The notes beneath the pieces are model-generated. The model did no database searches. It was given only the letters and a program-made list of their open reading frames with translations, and was not told the origin of the DNA. A stretch of DNA of 64,000 bases. It comes from VRUE01 sp963774555. GTDB lineage: Bacteria; Actinomycetota; Thermoleophilia; Solirubrobacterales; 70-9. Of this stretch, positions 10,125 through 18,275 are shown one piece after another. Position 1 is the first letter of the stretch, and each line of letters opens with the position of its first letter. The position numbers were made by a program, and so were the translations under genes. The stretch spans positions 558,001 through 622,000 of the forward strand of contig CAVZFL010000001.1 of NCBI GenBank assembly GCA_963774555.1, given 5' to 3'.

Positions 10125-11596
10125 TCTCCTTCAAAGAGCTCGGCCTCTCGCCGCAGATTCAGCAGGCGCTCGACGAGCTCGGCTTCGAGGACCCGACGCC
10201 GATCCAGGACAAGGCGATCCCCGAGCTGCTCGCCGGCCACGACGTGATCGGCCAGGCTCAGACCGGCACCGGCAAGACAGCGGCCTTCGGCCTTCCCCTG
10301 CTGCAGTACCTCGATCCCGGCAACGACGAGGTGCAGGCGGTTGTGCTGACGCCGACCCGCGAGCTCTGCATCCAGGTGACCCAGGCGCTGCGCTCCTACG
10401 CCGAGCACCTCGACGTTGAGATCGTCGCCGTCTTCGGCGGCGCCCCGATCAAATCCCAGCAGGCCCAGCTGCGCTCCGGCGCCCACGTCGTCGTCGCCAC
10501 GGTCGGCCGGATGATGGACCTGATGAGCCGCCGCTCGCTGGTCCTCACCGCGGCCCGCTACGTCGTCCTCGACGAGGCCGACGAGATGCTCGACCTCGGC
10601 TTCATCGAGGACGTCGAGAAGATCCTGCGGATGTGCCCCAGCGGTCGCCAGACGGCGCTCTTCTCGGCGACGATGCCGCCGCCGGTCAAACGCCTCGCCG
10701 AGAGCTACATGTACGACCCGACGACGATCAGCATCACGCCGAAGACGCTGACCGTCGACGCGATCGCCCAGGCCTACGTCGAGGTGCCGGCCAAAGAGAA
10801 GGCGGCGCGGCTGGTCGAGCTGCTGCGGGTCGAGGAACCCGAGCAGGCGATCATCTTCTGCCGCACCAAGATCGGTGCCTCGCGCCTGGAGAAGACGCTG
10901 AAGGACAAGAACCTCGACGTCAAGGCACTGCACGGGGACATGAGCCAGGGCTCGCGCGACGGCGTCATGATCGCCTTCAAGGACCACCGGGTGCGGCTGC
11001 TGGTGGCGACCGACATCGCCGCCCGCGGGCTCGACATCGAGCACGTCACCCACGTGATCAACTACGACGTGCCGGCCTCATCCGAGGTCTACGTGCACCG
11101 CATCGGCCGCACTGGCAGGGTCGGCCGCACCGGCCGCGCGATCACCTTCGTCACCCCCGCCCAGCGCGACGAGATCTCCCGCATCGAGCGCGACGTCAAG
11201 ACCACGATCGGCGAGTGGGAAACCCCGGAGGAGCGGCTCGAGCACGCGCCCCGGCCGCGGCGACGCGAGCGGCCCGAGCGCCCCTCCAGGCCGGAGCGCA
11301 CGAAGCCCGTCGAGCCCGCCGAGGCGAACGGCGCCGAGTCCGAGGCCAAGACCGACGGCGACGCGGTCAAGCTCTTCGTCAACCGCGGCGAGCGCAGCGG
11401 CATCACCGAGGAGAACCTGCGCTGGGCCCTGCGCGAGGGCGCCGTCCTCCCCGAGGAGGCAATCCGCGAGGTCAACGTCCTGCACCGCTTCTCCTTCGTC
11501 CAGGTCGCCCCCGACGTGGCCGAGCGCACCGTCGAGTACCTCGACGGCACCAAGGTCAACGGCAAAGAGATCCGCCTGGAGATCGCCCGGAACTGA
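10121..11596 (+). CDS. DEAD-box RNA helicase with C-terminal DbpA-type RNA-binding domain
   Basis: 491 residues. The helicase motifs appear in order: Q motif (FEDPTPIQ), I AQTGTGKT, Ia PTRELC, II DEAD, III SAT, IV IIFCRT, V ATDIAARGLD and VI HRIGRTGR. A basic, Pro/Glu-rich linker (about 375-415) leads to a domain starting KLFVNRGERSGITEENLRWA, the pattern of the DbpA RNA-recognition domain that targets structured RNA such as 23S rRNA. Expected roles are ribosome assembly and RNA remodelling in the cold. The start ATG overlaps the previous stop (ATGA). Confidence 0.92.
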   Translation: MISFKELGLSPQIQQALDELGFEDPTPIQDKAIPELLAGHDVIGQAQTGTGKTAAFGLPLLQYLDPGNDEVQAVVLTPTRELCIQVTQALRSYAEHLDVEIVAVFGGAPIKSQQAQLRSGAHVVVATVGRMMDLMSRRSLVLTAARYVVLDEADEMLDLGFIEDVEKILRMCPSGRQTALFSATMPPPVKRLAESYMYDPTTISITPKTLTVDAIAQAYVEVPAKEKAARLVELLRVEEPEQAIIFCRTKIGASRLEKTLKDKNLDVKALHGDMSQGSRDGVMIAFKDHRVRLLVATDIAARGLDIEHVTHVINYDVPASSEVYVHRIGRTGRVGRTGRAITFVTPAQRDEISRIERDVKTTIGEWETPEERLEHAPRPRRRERPERPSRPERTKPVEPAEANGAESEAKTDGDAVKLFVNRGERSGITEENLRWALREGAVLPEEAIREVNVLHRFSFVQVAPDVAERTVEYLDGTKVNGKEIRLEIARN

Positions 11597-11598
11597 GG

Positions 11599-11964
11599 TT
11601 ACGGCGCGGTCAGCTCGGCGATTGTCGCGAAGAGGCGGTCGAAGTCGATTGGCTTGGTGATGTAGCCGCTTACCTCGACCTCGGTGGCGGCGCCGGCATC
11701 CATTTCGTCCTGGTGGGCGCTGACTATCAGCACCGGGGTTTGGAGGCCGTCGGCGCGCAGCTCGCGCAGGGCTTCGATGCCGGACATGCGCGGCATCATC
11801 GCGTCGAGCAGGAGGATGTCGGGAGCGGGGTTGGCGGTGCGCACCGTCTCCACCACCTCGACCCCGTCGGCGGCCGCCAGCACCTCGTAGCCCTCCATCT
11901 CCAGCCGGGTCCGCAGCAGGAGCAGGATCGTCTCCGAGTCGTCGGCGATCAGCACGCGGGTCAT
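11599..11964 (-). CDS. Single-domain response regulator
   Basis: 121 residues, receiver domain only. Acidic pocket D8/D9 (LIADDSE), phosphoacceptor D54 (LLLDAMMPRMSG), the switch Ser in LIVSAHQD and the conserved Lys in GYITKPID. There is no DNA-binding output domain, so it may signal by protein contact or phosphorelay. The start overlaps the histidine kinase stop by ATGA, which pairs it with that kinase. Confidence 0.9.
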   Translation of the reverse strand: MTRVLIADDSETILLLLRTRLEMEGYEVLAAADGVEVVETVRTANPAPDILLLDAMMPRMSGIEALRELRADGLQTPVLIVSAHQDEMDAGAATEVEVSGYITKPIDFDRLFATIAELTAP

Positions 11965-13232
11965 TGCGGCACCTCGGCGCCGAGCGCCGGCAGGCGGACG
12001 CGGAAGGTCGAGCCCAGTCCCGGTGCCGACTCGGCCTCGATCGAGCCGCGATGCAGCTCGACCAGGGACTTCGAGATCGCCAGGCCGAGGCCGGTGCCGC
12101 CGACGTGCTGTGTGAGGCCCGCGTCGCCGCGCGTGAAGCGCTCGAATATGTGCTCCACCTGGTCCTCTGCCATTCCCGGCCCGTTGTCGCGGACCGCCAG
12201 CTCGACTTCACCGTTGCGGGACGCGGCTGTCACCTCGATCGACGCCCCTTCGGGACTGTACTCGTGCGCGTTGGTGAGAAGGTTCACCAGTACCTGGCGG
12301 ATCCGGTCCTTGTCGACCTCGACCCGGGGCAGCCCCGGCTCGATCGCCTGGCTCAGCCTCTGTCCCGCGCTCTCGGTCTGGCTGCGCATCGTCCGCACCG
12401 CGTCATCAACCAGGGGCGCGACCTCGGTCGGCGCCGGTTTGATCGTCAGCCGCCCGGCGTCGCTGCGGGCGAGGTCGAGCAGGTCGTTGAGCAGCCGCAC
12501 CAGGTGGCGGGTGTTGTCGAGGATGATCTCGACCGTGTCGGCCTGCTTCGGGCTGAGCTTTTCGCGCTCCAGCATCAGCAGCTCGGCGAAGCCCTGGACC
12601 GAGGTCAGCGGGCTGCGCAGCTCGTGCGAGGCGGTGAGGACGAACTCGTCCTTCATCGTTTCGAGTTCGTCGCGTTCGCCGGCGCGGCGCTGCAGTTCGG
12701 CGGCCATTTCGTTGAAGGCGGTGCCGAGCGCGGCGGTCTCGGCGAGGCCGCCGACCTTGACCCGGGTCTCGAGGTCGCCGCCGGCGAGCCGGCCCGAGGC
12801 GTCGACCAGCTCCTCCAGTGGCCGCCGCATCGAGGAGATCAGGCCGCTGAAGAGCAGCGCGGCGCCGGTCAGGCCGGCGATCAACCCGGCCCCGACGAGC
12901 AAGGCGGTGTCGCGGGTCTCGCCGTCGATGTCGTTGCGCAAGGTCTGGCGCTGGTGCTGCTGGTTGACGATCACGGTTCGCGCCGCCGCCGGGTGGGCTC
13001 CCCGCGCGAGCCGGTTGCGGGCGGCGATCTCGATCTGGTAGGAGCGCGCCGTCGCGTCCTCGAAGTCCTGGCGCTGCTGCAGGAAGCGGGCGACGCCGAT
13101 CACGGCCAGCCCGGTGAGGACGGCGAAGGCGATGGCGAAGCCGATCGTCAGCCGGTTGGCGAGCGATGGGCTGAGCCGGAAACGGCGTCGAGAATATGCT
13201 TGCGCCTCGATGAGCGACGAGGCTACAGGCAC
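11961..13232 (-). CDS. Membrane sensor histidine kinase
   Basis: 423 residues. Two transmembrane helices (about 28-50 and 110-132) flank a short helical extracytoplasmic sensor rich in Gln/Arg. HAMP follows (SMRRPLEELVDASGRLAGGD). The HisKA box is ASHELRSPLTSVQGF with the phosphoacceptor His. The ATPase domain has N box NLLTNAHEYSPEG, G1 RDNGPGM, F IFERFTRG and G2 GGTGLGLAISKSL. It is translationally coupled to the receiver gene after it. The start is uncertain: ATG 13232 overlaps the divergent gene at 13210, and no better canonical start lies before TM1. Confidence 0.88.
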   Translation of the reverse strand: MPVASSLIEAQAYSRRRFRLSPSLANRLTIGFAIAFAVLTGLAVIGVARFLQQRQDFEDATARSYQIEIAARNRLARGAHPAAARTVIVNQQHQRQTLRNDIDGETRDTALLVGAGLIAGLTGAALLFSGLISSMRRPLEELVDASGRLAGGDLETRVKVGGLAETAALGTAFNEMAAELQRRAGERDELETMKDEFVLTASHELRSPLTSVQGFAELLMLEREKLSPKQADTVEIILDNTRHLVRLLNDLLDLARSDAGRLTIKPAPTEVAPLVDDAVRTMRSQTESAGQRLSQAIEPGLPRVEVDKDRIRQVLVNLLTNAHEYSPEGASIEVTAASRNGEVELAVRDNGPGMAEDQVEHIFERFTRGDAGLTQHVGGTGLGLAISKSLVELHRGSIEAESAPGLGSTFRVRLPALGAEVPQ

Positions 13233-14280
13233 GGCCGACGGCAGCGCCGAGGCTCCGGATGGGATCGACCGCGCCGGGGTCGAAGCGTGGTTCGGCGAGA
13301 ACGTCGCCGGCGTGCAACTGCCGCTCTCCTTCGAGCGAATCTCCGGCGGGCACTCGAACCTGACCTACGGCGTGCGCGACGCCGCGGGCGGGCGCTGGGC
13401 GCTGCGCCGGCCGCCGCTCGGCAAGCGCCTCGGTTCGGCTCACGACATGGGCCGCGAGCACCGCGTCGTCTCGGCCCTGGCCGGGACTCCCGTGCCCGTG
13501 GCGCCGGTGGCCGGCTTCTGCGAGGACGAGAGCGTCAACGGGGCCCCCTTCTACGTGATGGAGTTCGTCGAGGGGCCGATCCTGCGCGGCCTCGCCGAGG
13601 CCGACGCCTTCCCCGACGAGGCCGACCGGCGGGCGATCGGCGAGCGCGTCGTCGACACCCTGGTCGAGATCCACGGGGTCGACCCCGACGCGGTCGGGCT
13701 CGGCGAGCTCGGCCGCAAGGAGGACTACGTCGCCCGCCAGCTGCACCGCTGGCAGGGCCAGTGGGAGAAGTCCAAGACGCGCGAGCTGCCGGCGATCGAC
13801 GCCGTCCACGAGCGCCTCGCCGCCCGCATCCCCGCGCAGGGCCCGGCGACGATCGTCCACGGCGACTACCGCCTCGACAACATGATCCTCACCCCGCAGG
13901 GCGAGGTGGCGGCGGTCGTCGACTGGGAGCTCTGCACCCTCGGTGACCCGCTCGCAGACGTCGGCCTGCTGATGGTCTACTGGCCCGAGGCCGGCGAGGG
14001 GGAGACCTTGGCCCTCGGCCAGCCTGCCACGCTCGCCCCCGGCTTCCCCAAGCGCGAGCAGCTCAGGGCCCGCTACGCCGAGCGCTCCGGCCGCGACCTC
14101 TCCCAGCTCGACTTCTTTGTCGCCCTCGGCTACTGGAAGCTGGCGATCATCCTCGAGGGCGTCTACGCCCGCTACGCCGCCGGCGCCTACGGCAAGGCCG
14201 ACCCCGGCATAGAAGCCTTCGCCCGCCTGGTCGAGCGCCTCGCCCAGGCCGCCGAGGGGGCCGAGCAGCGCGGTACCTGA
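13210..14280 (+). CDS. APH-fold phosphotransferase (acyl-CoA dehydrogenase-associated type)
   Basis: 356 residues from ATG 13210. It has an aminoglycoside-phosphotransferase/choline-kinase fold: ISGGHSNLTYGVRDAAG near 45, HGDYRLDNMIL as the catalytic loop (about 217) and VVDWELCTLGDPLADVG as the metal-binding Asp segment (about 238). This close grouping is typical of the ACAD10-like branch often found with acyl-CoA dehydrogenases in actinobacteria, rather than of drug-resistance enzymes. The substrate is unknown. It is divergent from the histidine kinase, with overlapping 5' ends. Confidence 0.85.
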   Translation: MSDEATGTADGSAEAPDGIDRAGVEAWFGENVAGVQLPLSFERISGGHSNLTYGVRDAAGGRWALRRPPLGKRLGSAHDMGREHRVVSALAGTPVPVAPVAGFCEDESVNGAPFYVMEFVEGPILRGLAEADAFPDEADRRAIGERVVDTLVEIHGVDPDAVGLGELGRKEDYVARQLHRWQGQWEKSKTRELPAIDAVHERLAARIPAQGPATIVHGDYRLDNMILTPQGEVAAVVDWELCTLGDPLADVGLLMVYWPEAGEGETLALGQPATLAPGFPKREQLRARYAERSGRDLSQLDFFVALGYWKLAIILEGVYARYAAGAYGKADPGIEAFARLVERLAQAAEGAEQRGT

Positions 14281-14285
14281 GAACC

Positions 14286-14304
14286 GTCTAGCCTGCTTGA
14301 CAGG
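14286..14304 (+). promoter_or_regulatory. Conserved leader motif upstream of surface protein gene 1
   Basis: A 19-bp block (GTCTAGCCTGCTTGACAGG) is repeated exactly at 15325-15343 before the paralogous gene. It contains a perfect -35 hexamer TTGACA (14297-14302). The expected -10 region 17 bp on (AATGGT) is weak, so the exact promoter is not certain. Confidence 0.5.
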
Positions 14305-14407
14305 TCGTTATTAGGCTGAAATGGTCCGCCATTGCTCACCAGTGGGTAGACGGCCGGCTTCCGCCACCGTCCCTTTTTGCTCGTAGTAACAACTACAAGG
14401 AGATCCT

Positions 14408-15196
14408 GTGAAGCAGATTCGCAAGCGCATCACGTACGCAAACGTGATGTCCTCGATCGCCGTCTTCCTCGTCCTGGGTGGAGCCACCGCCTATGCCGCG
14501 AAGAAGATCGGCTCAAACGAAATCAAGGGCAACTCGATCACTACCGGCAAGATCAAGAAGAATGCCGTTACCGCCTCGAAGATCAAGAAGAACGCCGTCA
14601 CCGGCGTGAAGCTCAAGGACGGTGCGGTAACCGCGGCAAAGATTGCGGCTGGGAGTGTTGGAACCGCCCAACTCGCTAACGGAGGCGTGAACTCCGAAAA
14701 GATTTCATCCAACGCCGTCGGCAATTCGCAGACGCAGCTCGTCAAGGTCTTCAAGGCGGGAGCCGTTCCCGCGATTGGCGAAGAAGAAACCAGCCCGAGG
14801 GTCGAGTTGGGTTCGGTTGGTCCATTCCATTTCTACGGCAAGTGCTTCAAAGTTGGTGCGGAAATCGAAGCTCGGACTTACGTGGAGCTGACCAGTGGCG
14901 TAGCCACTCTGGGTTCCGAGGATGCCGCCGAATTTGAGAACAACACAGACGGCTACCTGACCCCCTCGACGCCCGAGTCGGAACGTGCTCTGGAGGAAGA
15001 CGCATCGGCGCCAGCCAACTCGTTCAGCGCGAACTCAGACGACGAGGAGTTCCAAGCGTCGGCTTCGGATGGCACGGAGATCACCGGCTTGGCTGCGGGT
15101 ACAGGCGCCAAGCAGGGATCGCCGCCAGGCGGAAATGGCCCATTCCTCGCCGGAGATTCCTGCATCATCGGCACGATCGCCGTATTCGGGAGTTAG
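14408..15196 (+). CDS. Secreted repeat protein, Thermoleophilia surface-protein family, paralogue 1
   Basis: 262 residues from GTG 14408, with AAGGAG 8 nt upstream. A Lys/Arg-rich start and hydrophobic helix (SSIAVFLVLGGATAYAAKK) form a signal peptide or anchor. Residues 35-105 are tandem units of the form K-I-K/G-x-N-x-[IV]-T (NEIKGNSITTGKIKKNAVTA), predicted to form a beta-solenoid or adhesin stalk. The C-terminal half is a unique Ser/Glu/Gly-rich beta domain. The function is unknown; presence at the cell surface is inferred. The first 60 codons are almost identical in DNA to the next gene. Confidence 0.8.
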   Translation: MKQIRKRITYANVMSSIAVFLVLGGATAYAAKKIGSNEIKGNSITTGKIKKNAVTASKIKKNAVTGVKLKDGAVTAAKIAAGSVGTAQLANGGVNSEKISSNAVGNSQTQLVKVFKAGAVPAIGEEETSPRVELGSVGPFHFYGKCFKVGAEIEARTYVELTSGVATLGSEDAAEFENNTDGYLTPSTPESERALEEDASAPANSFSANSDDEEFQASASDGTEITGLAAGTGAKQGSPPGGNGPFLAGDSCIIGTIAVFGS

Positions 15197-15225
15197 CGGC
15201 CGGACTGGTTGAGCCAGCATTGGAA

Positions 15226-15258
15226 GCGAGCGAGGGAGCGCGTAGCTCCCTCGCTCGC
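15226..15258 (+). terminator. Strong hairpin after surface protein gene 1
   Basis: Perfect 14-bp arms GCGAGCGAGGGAGC (15226-15239) and GCTCCCTCGCTCGC (15245-15258) with a 5-nt loop. It lies 30 bp after the stop codon. There is no T-run, so this is a terminator-like hairpin rather than a canonical intrinsic terminator. Confidence 0.6.
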
Positions 15259-15324
15259 CTGATCTCCGGCGTCTCCTGGGAAGAGTTCGGCGGTGGAAGC
15301 CGGGTGGCGCAACGGCCGAGAAGC

Positions 15325-15343
15325 GTCTAGCCTGCTTGACAGG
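15325..15343 (+). promoter_or_regulatory. Conserved leader motif upstream of surface protein gene 2
   Basis: Identical 19-bp copy of the block at 14286, including TTGACA (15337-15342). The sequence from here to the GTG start (15446) is alignable with the leader of gene 1, so leader and gene were duplicated together. Confidence 0.5.
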
Positions 15344-15445
15344 CCCCAACCGGCCTGAAAAGGTCCTGCATTACTCAGCTAATTGAGTAGAGGCCGTCGC
15401 CCCCCGCGCCGTCCTGCTGCTCGTCCTCAACTGCAAGGAGATCCT

Positions 15446-16153
15446 GTGAAGCACATCCGCAAGCGCATCACGTACGCAAACGCGATGTCCTCGATCGCCG
15501 TCTTCCTCGTCCTGGGTGGAGCCACCGCCTATGCCGCGAAGAAGATCGGCTCAAACGAAATCAAGGGCAACTCGATCACTACCGGCAAGCTTAAGAAGGA
15601 AGCTGTCACTGCCTCCAAGCTGAAGAAGAATTCCGTCACCACCGCAAAGATCGCCAATGGCGCTGTGACAGGGGCGAAGCTGAACCTGGGTACGGTTGGC
15701 ACCGTTCCGAATGCGGCTCATGCCAACAGTGCCGATAACGCAAATAATGCCAACACGGTTGGCGGGCAATCGGTGACGAAAATCTTCAGAAAGCTCAGCC
15801 CCGGCCAAACTAACGTGGGAATTGCCACTTTCGCCGGGTTCACGCTGACGGCCACTTGCGATGGAGCCGGCAACGTTACAGCAATCGATGTTCACGCTCC
15901 TAATAACACCGGATCGGCTCTGGAGTCCCAGGGCAACGGTGTGGGCACCGGCGCGTTTTTCGACCAGAGCAACGGTTCCACAAACGTAGAAGTTTCGCTC
16001 AACGACGAAGGTGGGAATCAGCGAGGCATCGCGACGTTCGACGGCTCAACGACGAATGGCACGGTGGTTAGCGGAAACCTTGCCTTCGAAGATACCGAAA
16101 CGTTTTCAAGCGAGAATGTCTGCGCTATCTTCGGTGAGGTGATCAGCGGCTAG
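15446..16153 (+). CDS. Secreted repeat protein, Thermoleophilia surface-protein family, paralogue 2
   Basis: 235 residues from GTG 15446, preceded by AAGGAG. The N-terminus (MKHIRKRITYANAMSSIAVF) and the first repeat units match paralogue 1 almost base for base. The repeats then diverge (LKKEAVTASKLKKNSVTTAK), with an NANSADNANNANTVGG spacer. The C-terminal domain (about 130-235) is a beta-rich Gly/Asn/Thr sequence unrelated to that of paralogue 1. A textbook terminator follows. A conserved stalk with variable tips suggests diversification of an exposed domain, which is inference. Confidence 0.8.
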   Translation: MKHIRKRITYANAMSSIAVFLVLGGATAYAAKKIGSNEIKGNSITTGKLKKEAVTASKLKKNSVTTAKIANGAVTGAKLNLGTVGTVPNAAHANSADNANNANTVGGQSVTKIFRKLSPGQTNVGIATFAGFTLTATCDGAGNVTAIDVHAPNNTGSALESQGNGVGTGAFFDQSNGSTNVEVSLNDEGGNQRGIATFDGSTTNGTVVSGNLAFEDTETFSSENVCAIFGEVISG

Positions 16154-16172
16154 CGTCCGCAGCGTCAGTCGC

Positions 16173-16208
16173 AAAGGGCCGGGCGATGCCCGGCCCTTTC
16201 TTTTTTTT
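16173..16208 (+). terminator. Intrinsic terminator after surface protein gene 2
   Basis: Perfect 12-bp stem AAAGGGCCGGGC (16173-16184) / GCCCGGCCCTTT (16188-16199), 3-nt loop, followed by a T-run to 16208. It lies 19 bp after the stop. Confidence 0.95.
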
Positions 16209-16249
16209 GCCATCCTTCCAATCGCCTTTCCGCGATCCAAGGAGGCCTC

Positions 16250-17002
16250 GTGAAGCAGATTCGTCAGCGCTTGACCTACGCCAATGTCGTGTCGACCTTC
16301 GCCCTGATCCTCGTCGTCGGCGGTGCCACGGCCATCGCAGCGCGGGTGCCCAAGCACAGCGTGGGGCCGCATCAGCTCAAGTCCAATGCGGTGACGACGC
16401 CGAAGATCAAGGCGAACGCGGTGACCACGCGGAAGATCAATAAGAACGCGGTCACCGCGATCAAGATCAAAGACAGAGCGATCAAAACCGAGAAGCTGGA
16501 CGACAACTCCGTCACGACCTCGAAGATCGTCAACGGCTCGGTCACCGGCGCCAAGATCGACGCCGCCAGCACCCCCTTCGGCCGGATCGTGCAGGAAGCG
16601 CGCGGCAGCACGACCAAAGCGCTCCCGAAAGCGACGCTGACCGTGTACCCGCTGCAAGGCAACACCTACACGCAAGCCACCGGTGAGGACGACACCTACA
16701 TCGGGCAGATCGAAGTCGTGATCCCGGAATCGTGCACCGGGAACCGCCACGTCAAAGCCGGCCTTCTTCTCGACCCGGCTGACCCGACGTCTCCAACTCC
16801 CACCGAGTTCGTTGCCTCTCGCGAATTCGACGACGCCGGCACCGAACCGCTGACCGCCCGCATCGGCATCGGCCCCGGCGTGAGCTTCCAGCCGCCCAAA
16901 TCCACGGCCCACACGCTCTACCTGGTGGCAGAATCAGACTGCACCGGCGGCAGCGGCATCACCGCAACCTCAGGCGGCATCGACGTGATCGGCACGGAAT
17001 AA
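16250..17002 (+). CDS. Secreted repeat protein, Thermoleophilia surface-protein family, paralogue 3
   Basis: 250 residues from GTG 16250 with AAGGAGG 8 nt before. The signal/anchor MKQIRQRLTYANVVSTFALI is followed by LVVGGATAIAA. Seven or so N-A-V-T type repeats (SNAVTTPKIKANAVTTRKIN and onward) run to about residue 105. The C-terminal domain has two Cys (ESCTGN, SDCTGG) that could form a disulfide. It is more diverged in DNA than paralogues 1 and 2, so it is the older copy. Function unknown; likely an exported surface protein. Confidence 0.8.
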   Translation: MKQIRQRLTYANVVSTFALILVVGGATAIAARVPKHSVGPHQLKSNAVTTPKIKANAVTTRKINKNAVTAIKIKDRAIKTEKLDDNSVTTSKIVNGSVTGAKIDAASTPFGRIVQEARGSTTKALPKATLTVYPLQGNTYTQATGEDDTYIGQIEVVIPESCTGNRHVKAGLLLDPADPTSPTPTEFVASREFDDAGTEPLTARIGIGPGVSFQPPKSTAHTLYLVAESDCTGGSGITATSGGIDVIGTE

Positions 17003-17109
17003 TGGACGTGTCGAGGCTATGGATGGGAGTTGCCCGCACGACCGGTTGCTGACAATCCGTCCAGTTGAAGAAATACAGTGATGCCCCTTTGTCCACAAAG
17101 GAGGTTTCG

Positions 17110-17613
17110 GTGATTAAGCGCTCCATACCATCCCCCGCGATGGTGATTGCCTGTTTGTCCCTGTTCGTTGCGATGGGCGGCACTGGGTATGCGGCCACGC
17201 AGCTCGCGTCCGGTCACGAAGGTGCCGTGGCCAGCAAAGCCAAAGCAAAACGTGGTCCGCGCGGCAAAAGAGGCCCCGCCGGTCCAGCGGGCCCCGCCGG
17301 TCCAGCGGGTGCACCCGGGAGCAATGCGTTCGGACAGCTCGACTACAGGGAAAGTGCACCTGTGACAGTTCCAACTGGACAGCAGAGATTCGTGGAAGTT
17401 CAGTGCCCTGCCGGCGAGCACGCTACGGGGGGCGGCATCTACAGCTCGTCTGGGGAAACGGCGGCAAGCCTCAATAGCTCGTACCCGGTCGGTTCCTCGG
17501 GTGACTTCGGCACCACCGGCTGGGCCGGTTATGCAAACAATGAAACGGGTTTCACAGAGGAAGCCATCGCACTCGTCGTTTGTGCCAGAGCAGGGACGGT
17601 TACCGGCCCGTAG
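17110..17613 (+). CDS. Secreted collagen-like short-stalk protein
   Basis: 167 residues from GTG 17110, with AAAGGAGG centred 9 nt upstream; this is preferred over the in-frame upstream ATG at 17065. A signal/anchor helix (AMVIACLSLFVAMGGTGYAA) leads to a basic collagen-like run of about eight G-x-y triplets (GPRGKRGPAGPAGPAGPAGA, about 58-78). A C-terminal beta-rich domain with two Cys (VQCPAGE, LVVCARAG) follows. The architecture (anchor, short collagen stalk, globular head) is common in Thermoleophilia exported proteins. The role is unknown. Confidence 0.8.
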   Translation: MIKRSIPSPAMVIACLSLFVAMGGTGYAATQLASGHEGAVASKAKAKRGPRGKRGPAGPAGPAGPAGAPGSNAFGQLDYRESAPVTVPTGQQRFVEVQCPAGEHATGGGIYSSSGETAASLNSSYPVGSSGDFGTTGWAGYANNETGFTEEAIALVVCARAGTVTGP

Positions 17614-17638
17614 TAAGCTGGCTCTAGAGCAAAGTTGA

Positions 17639-17667
17639 GAAGGGCGGCCTTAGGGCCGCCCTTCTTT
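17639..17667 (+). terminator. Intrinsic terminator after the collagen-like gene
   Basis: Stem GAAGGGCGGCC (17639-17649) / GGCCGCCCTTC (17654-17664), 4-nt loop, then TTT. It also stands at the 3' side of the minus-strand small peptide gene at 17678 and could serve both directions. Confidence 0.85.
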
Positions 17668-17677
17668 CATTGGACAG

Positions 17678-17737
17678 CTACTTCACCTTCAATATCTGCA
17701 TAAGCGGGATGATCGGGTCGGCCGACGAGATCTTCAT
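17678..17737 (-). CDS. 19-residue peptide gene, copy 1
   Basis: ATG at 17737, TAG at 17678-17680; product MKISSADPIIPLMQILKVK. A purine-rich ribosome-binding site (AGGAGGGAG) lies about 12 nt upstream. The length is exactly the same as the two other copies (18130, 18505), and M-K-I, S, P-L and the K-x-K end are kept although the DNA has diverged. That pattern suggests real translation. It is divergent from the XRE regulator at 17871, with an inverted repeat between. It is too short for routine gene callers. No known family recognised; a signalling or regulatory peptide is inference. Confidence 0.6.
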   Translation of the reverse strand: MKISSADPIIPLMQILKVK

Positions 17738-17805
17738 CGCCTGAATCTCCCTCCTATTGGCAACCGGCAATCATTATGCCAAGACTTCGCCTATTGCTCA
17801 GCATT

Positions 17806-17864
17806 GATAGTCTGCCGACTTGTGAAATCTACTATGGAGAAGTTGGCCGCCAGCGCAGACTATC
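17806..17864. promoter_or_regulatory. Inverted-repeat operator candidate between peptide 1 and XRE gene
   Basis: Perfect 10-bp arms GATAGTCTGC (17806-17815) and GCAGACTATC (17855-17864), separated by 39 bp. The right arm ends 6 bp before the XRE start codon, and the left arm lies upstream of the divergent peptide gene. An XRE dimer on each half-site, with looping or cooperative binding, is plausible. Confidence 0.55.
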
Positions 17865-17870
17865 TTCGGT

Positions 17871-18068
17871 GTGGGCGGCGATCTCGGCAGAAACCTTCGT
17901 CGTGCGCGCGAACAAGCTGGCTTGACGCAGGAGGAGGTAGCTGGGCGCAGCGGCGTCCATGCCACCGAGGTCAGCCGGATCGAGAGCGGCAAGCGCGATC
18001 CGCGGGTCTCGACGTTGCAACGCCTTGCCGAAGCCGTGGAAGTCTCGCCGGGCGATCTGCTGCGCTGA
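17871..18068 (+). CDS. Small XRE-family DNA-binding regulator
   Basis: 65 residues from GTG 17871. Almost the whole protein is an HTH_3/XRE domain: LRRAREQAGLTQEEVAGRSG with recognition helix HATEVSRIESGKRDP and the C-terminal helix TLQRLAEAVEVSPGDLL. There is no separate sensing or peptide-binding domain. It is divergent from peptide 1 and convergent with peptide 2. A candidate operator immediately precedes the start, so autoregulation is likely. The second copy of this gene (18276) is truncated by a tandem duplication. Confidence 0.8.
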   Translation: MGGDLGRNLRRAREQAGLTQEEVAGRSGVHATEVSRIESGKRDPRVSTLQRLAEAVEVSPGDLLR

Positions 18069-18129
18069 CGACCAGGCCGGCCCCCGGTCCTGTGCGAGCG
18101 GCCGAAGACCGGCCCGTATTGAGGCGTGT

Positions 18130-18189
18130 CTACTTCCCCTTGAACGTCTGCATAAGCGGCACAGCCGAATTGACGGACGCGATCTTCAT
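18130..18189 (-). CDS. 19-residue peptide gene, copy 2
   Basis: ATG 18189, TAG 18130; product MKIASVNSAVPLMQTFKGK. A strong purine tract (AAGGGGTGA) is centred about 10 nt upstream. A short hairpin (GCCCGACGG...CCGGGC region, 18219-18237) precedes it. It faces the XRE gene tail to tail across a 61-bp gap. See copy 1 for the conservation pattern. Confidence 0.6.
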   Translation of the reverse strand: MKIASVNSAVPLMQTFKGK

Positions 18190-18275
18190 TTTTTGCTCAC
18201 CCCTTCCCGCTCGTAGGCGCCCGACGGCTCGCCGGGCGGAAAAGAGATCGTAAGAAATCCTAAGTGCATTGAACT

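Noticed and set aside
10633..13041. An 802-codon plus-strand frame over the helicase and histidine kinase
   Set aside because: It overlaps genes with complete DEAD-box and histidine kinase motifs and has a biased Arg/Ala/Ser composition typical of a wrong frame in high-GC DNA.
13210..14280. Aminoglycoside resistance gene
   Set aside because: The APH fold is shared by many kinases; the sequence resembles the acyl-CoA dehydrogenase-associated branch, and nothing points to drug resistance.
14297..14325. Full sigma70 promoter call for surface protein gene 1
   Set aside because: TTGACA is perfect, but no acceptable -10 is found at 16-18 bp in either duplicated leader, so only the conserved motif is listed.
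17110..17613. Phage tail-fibre fragment, because of the collagen-like repeats
   Set aside because: It has an N-terminal signal/anchor helix and no phage genes nearby, and it sits with other exported proteins.
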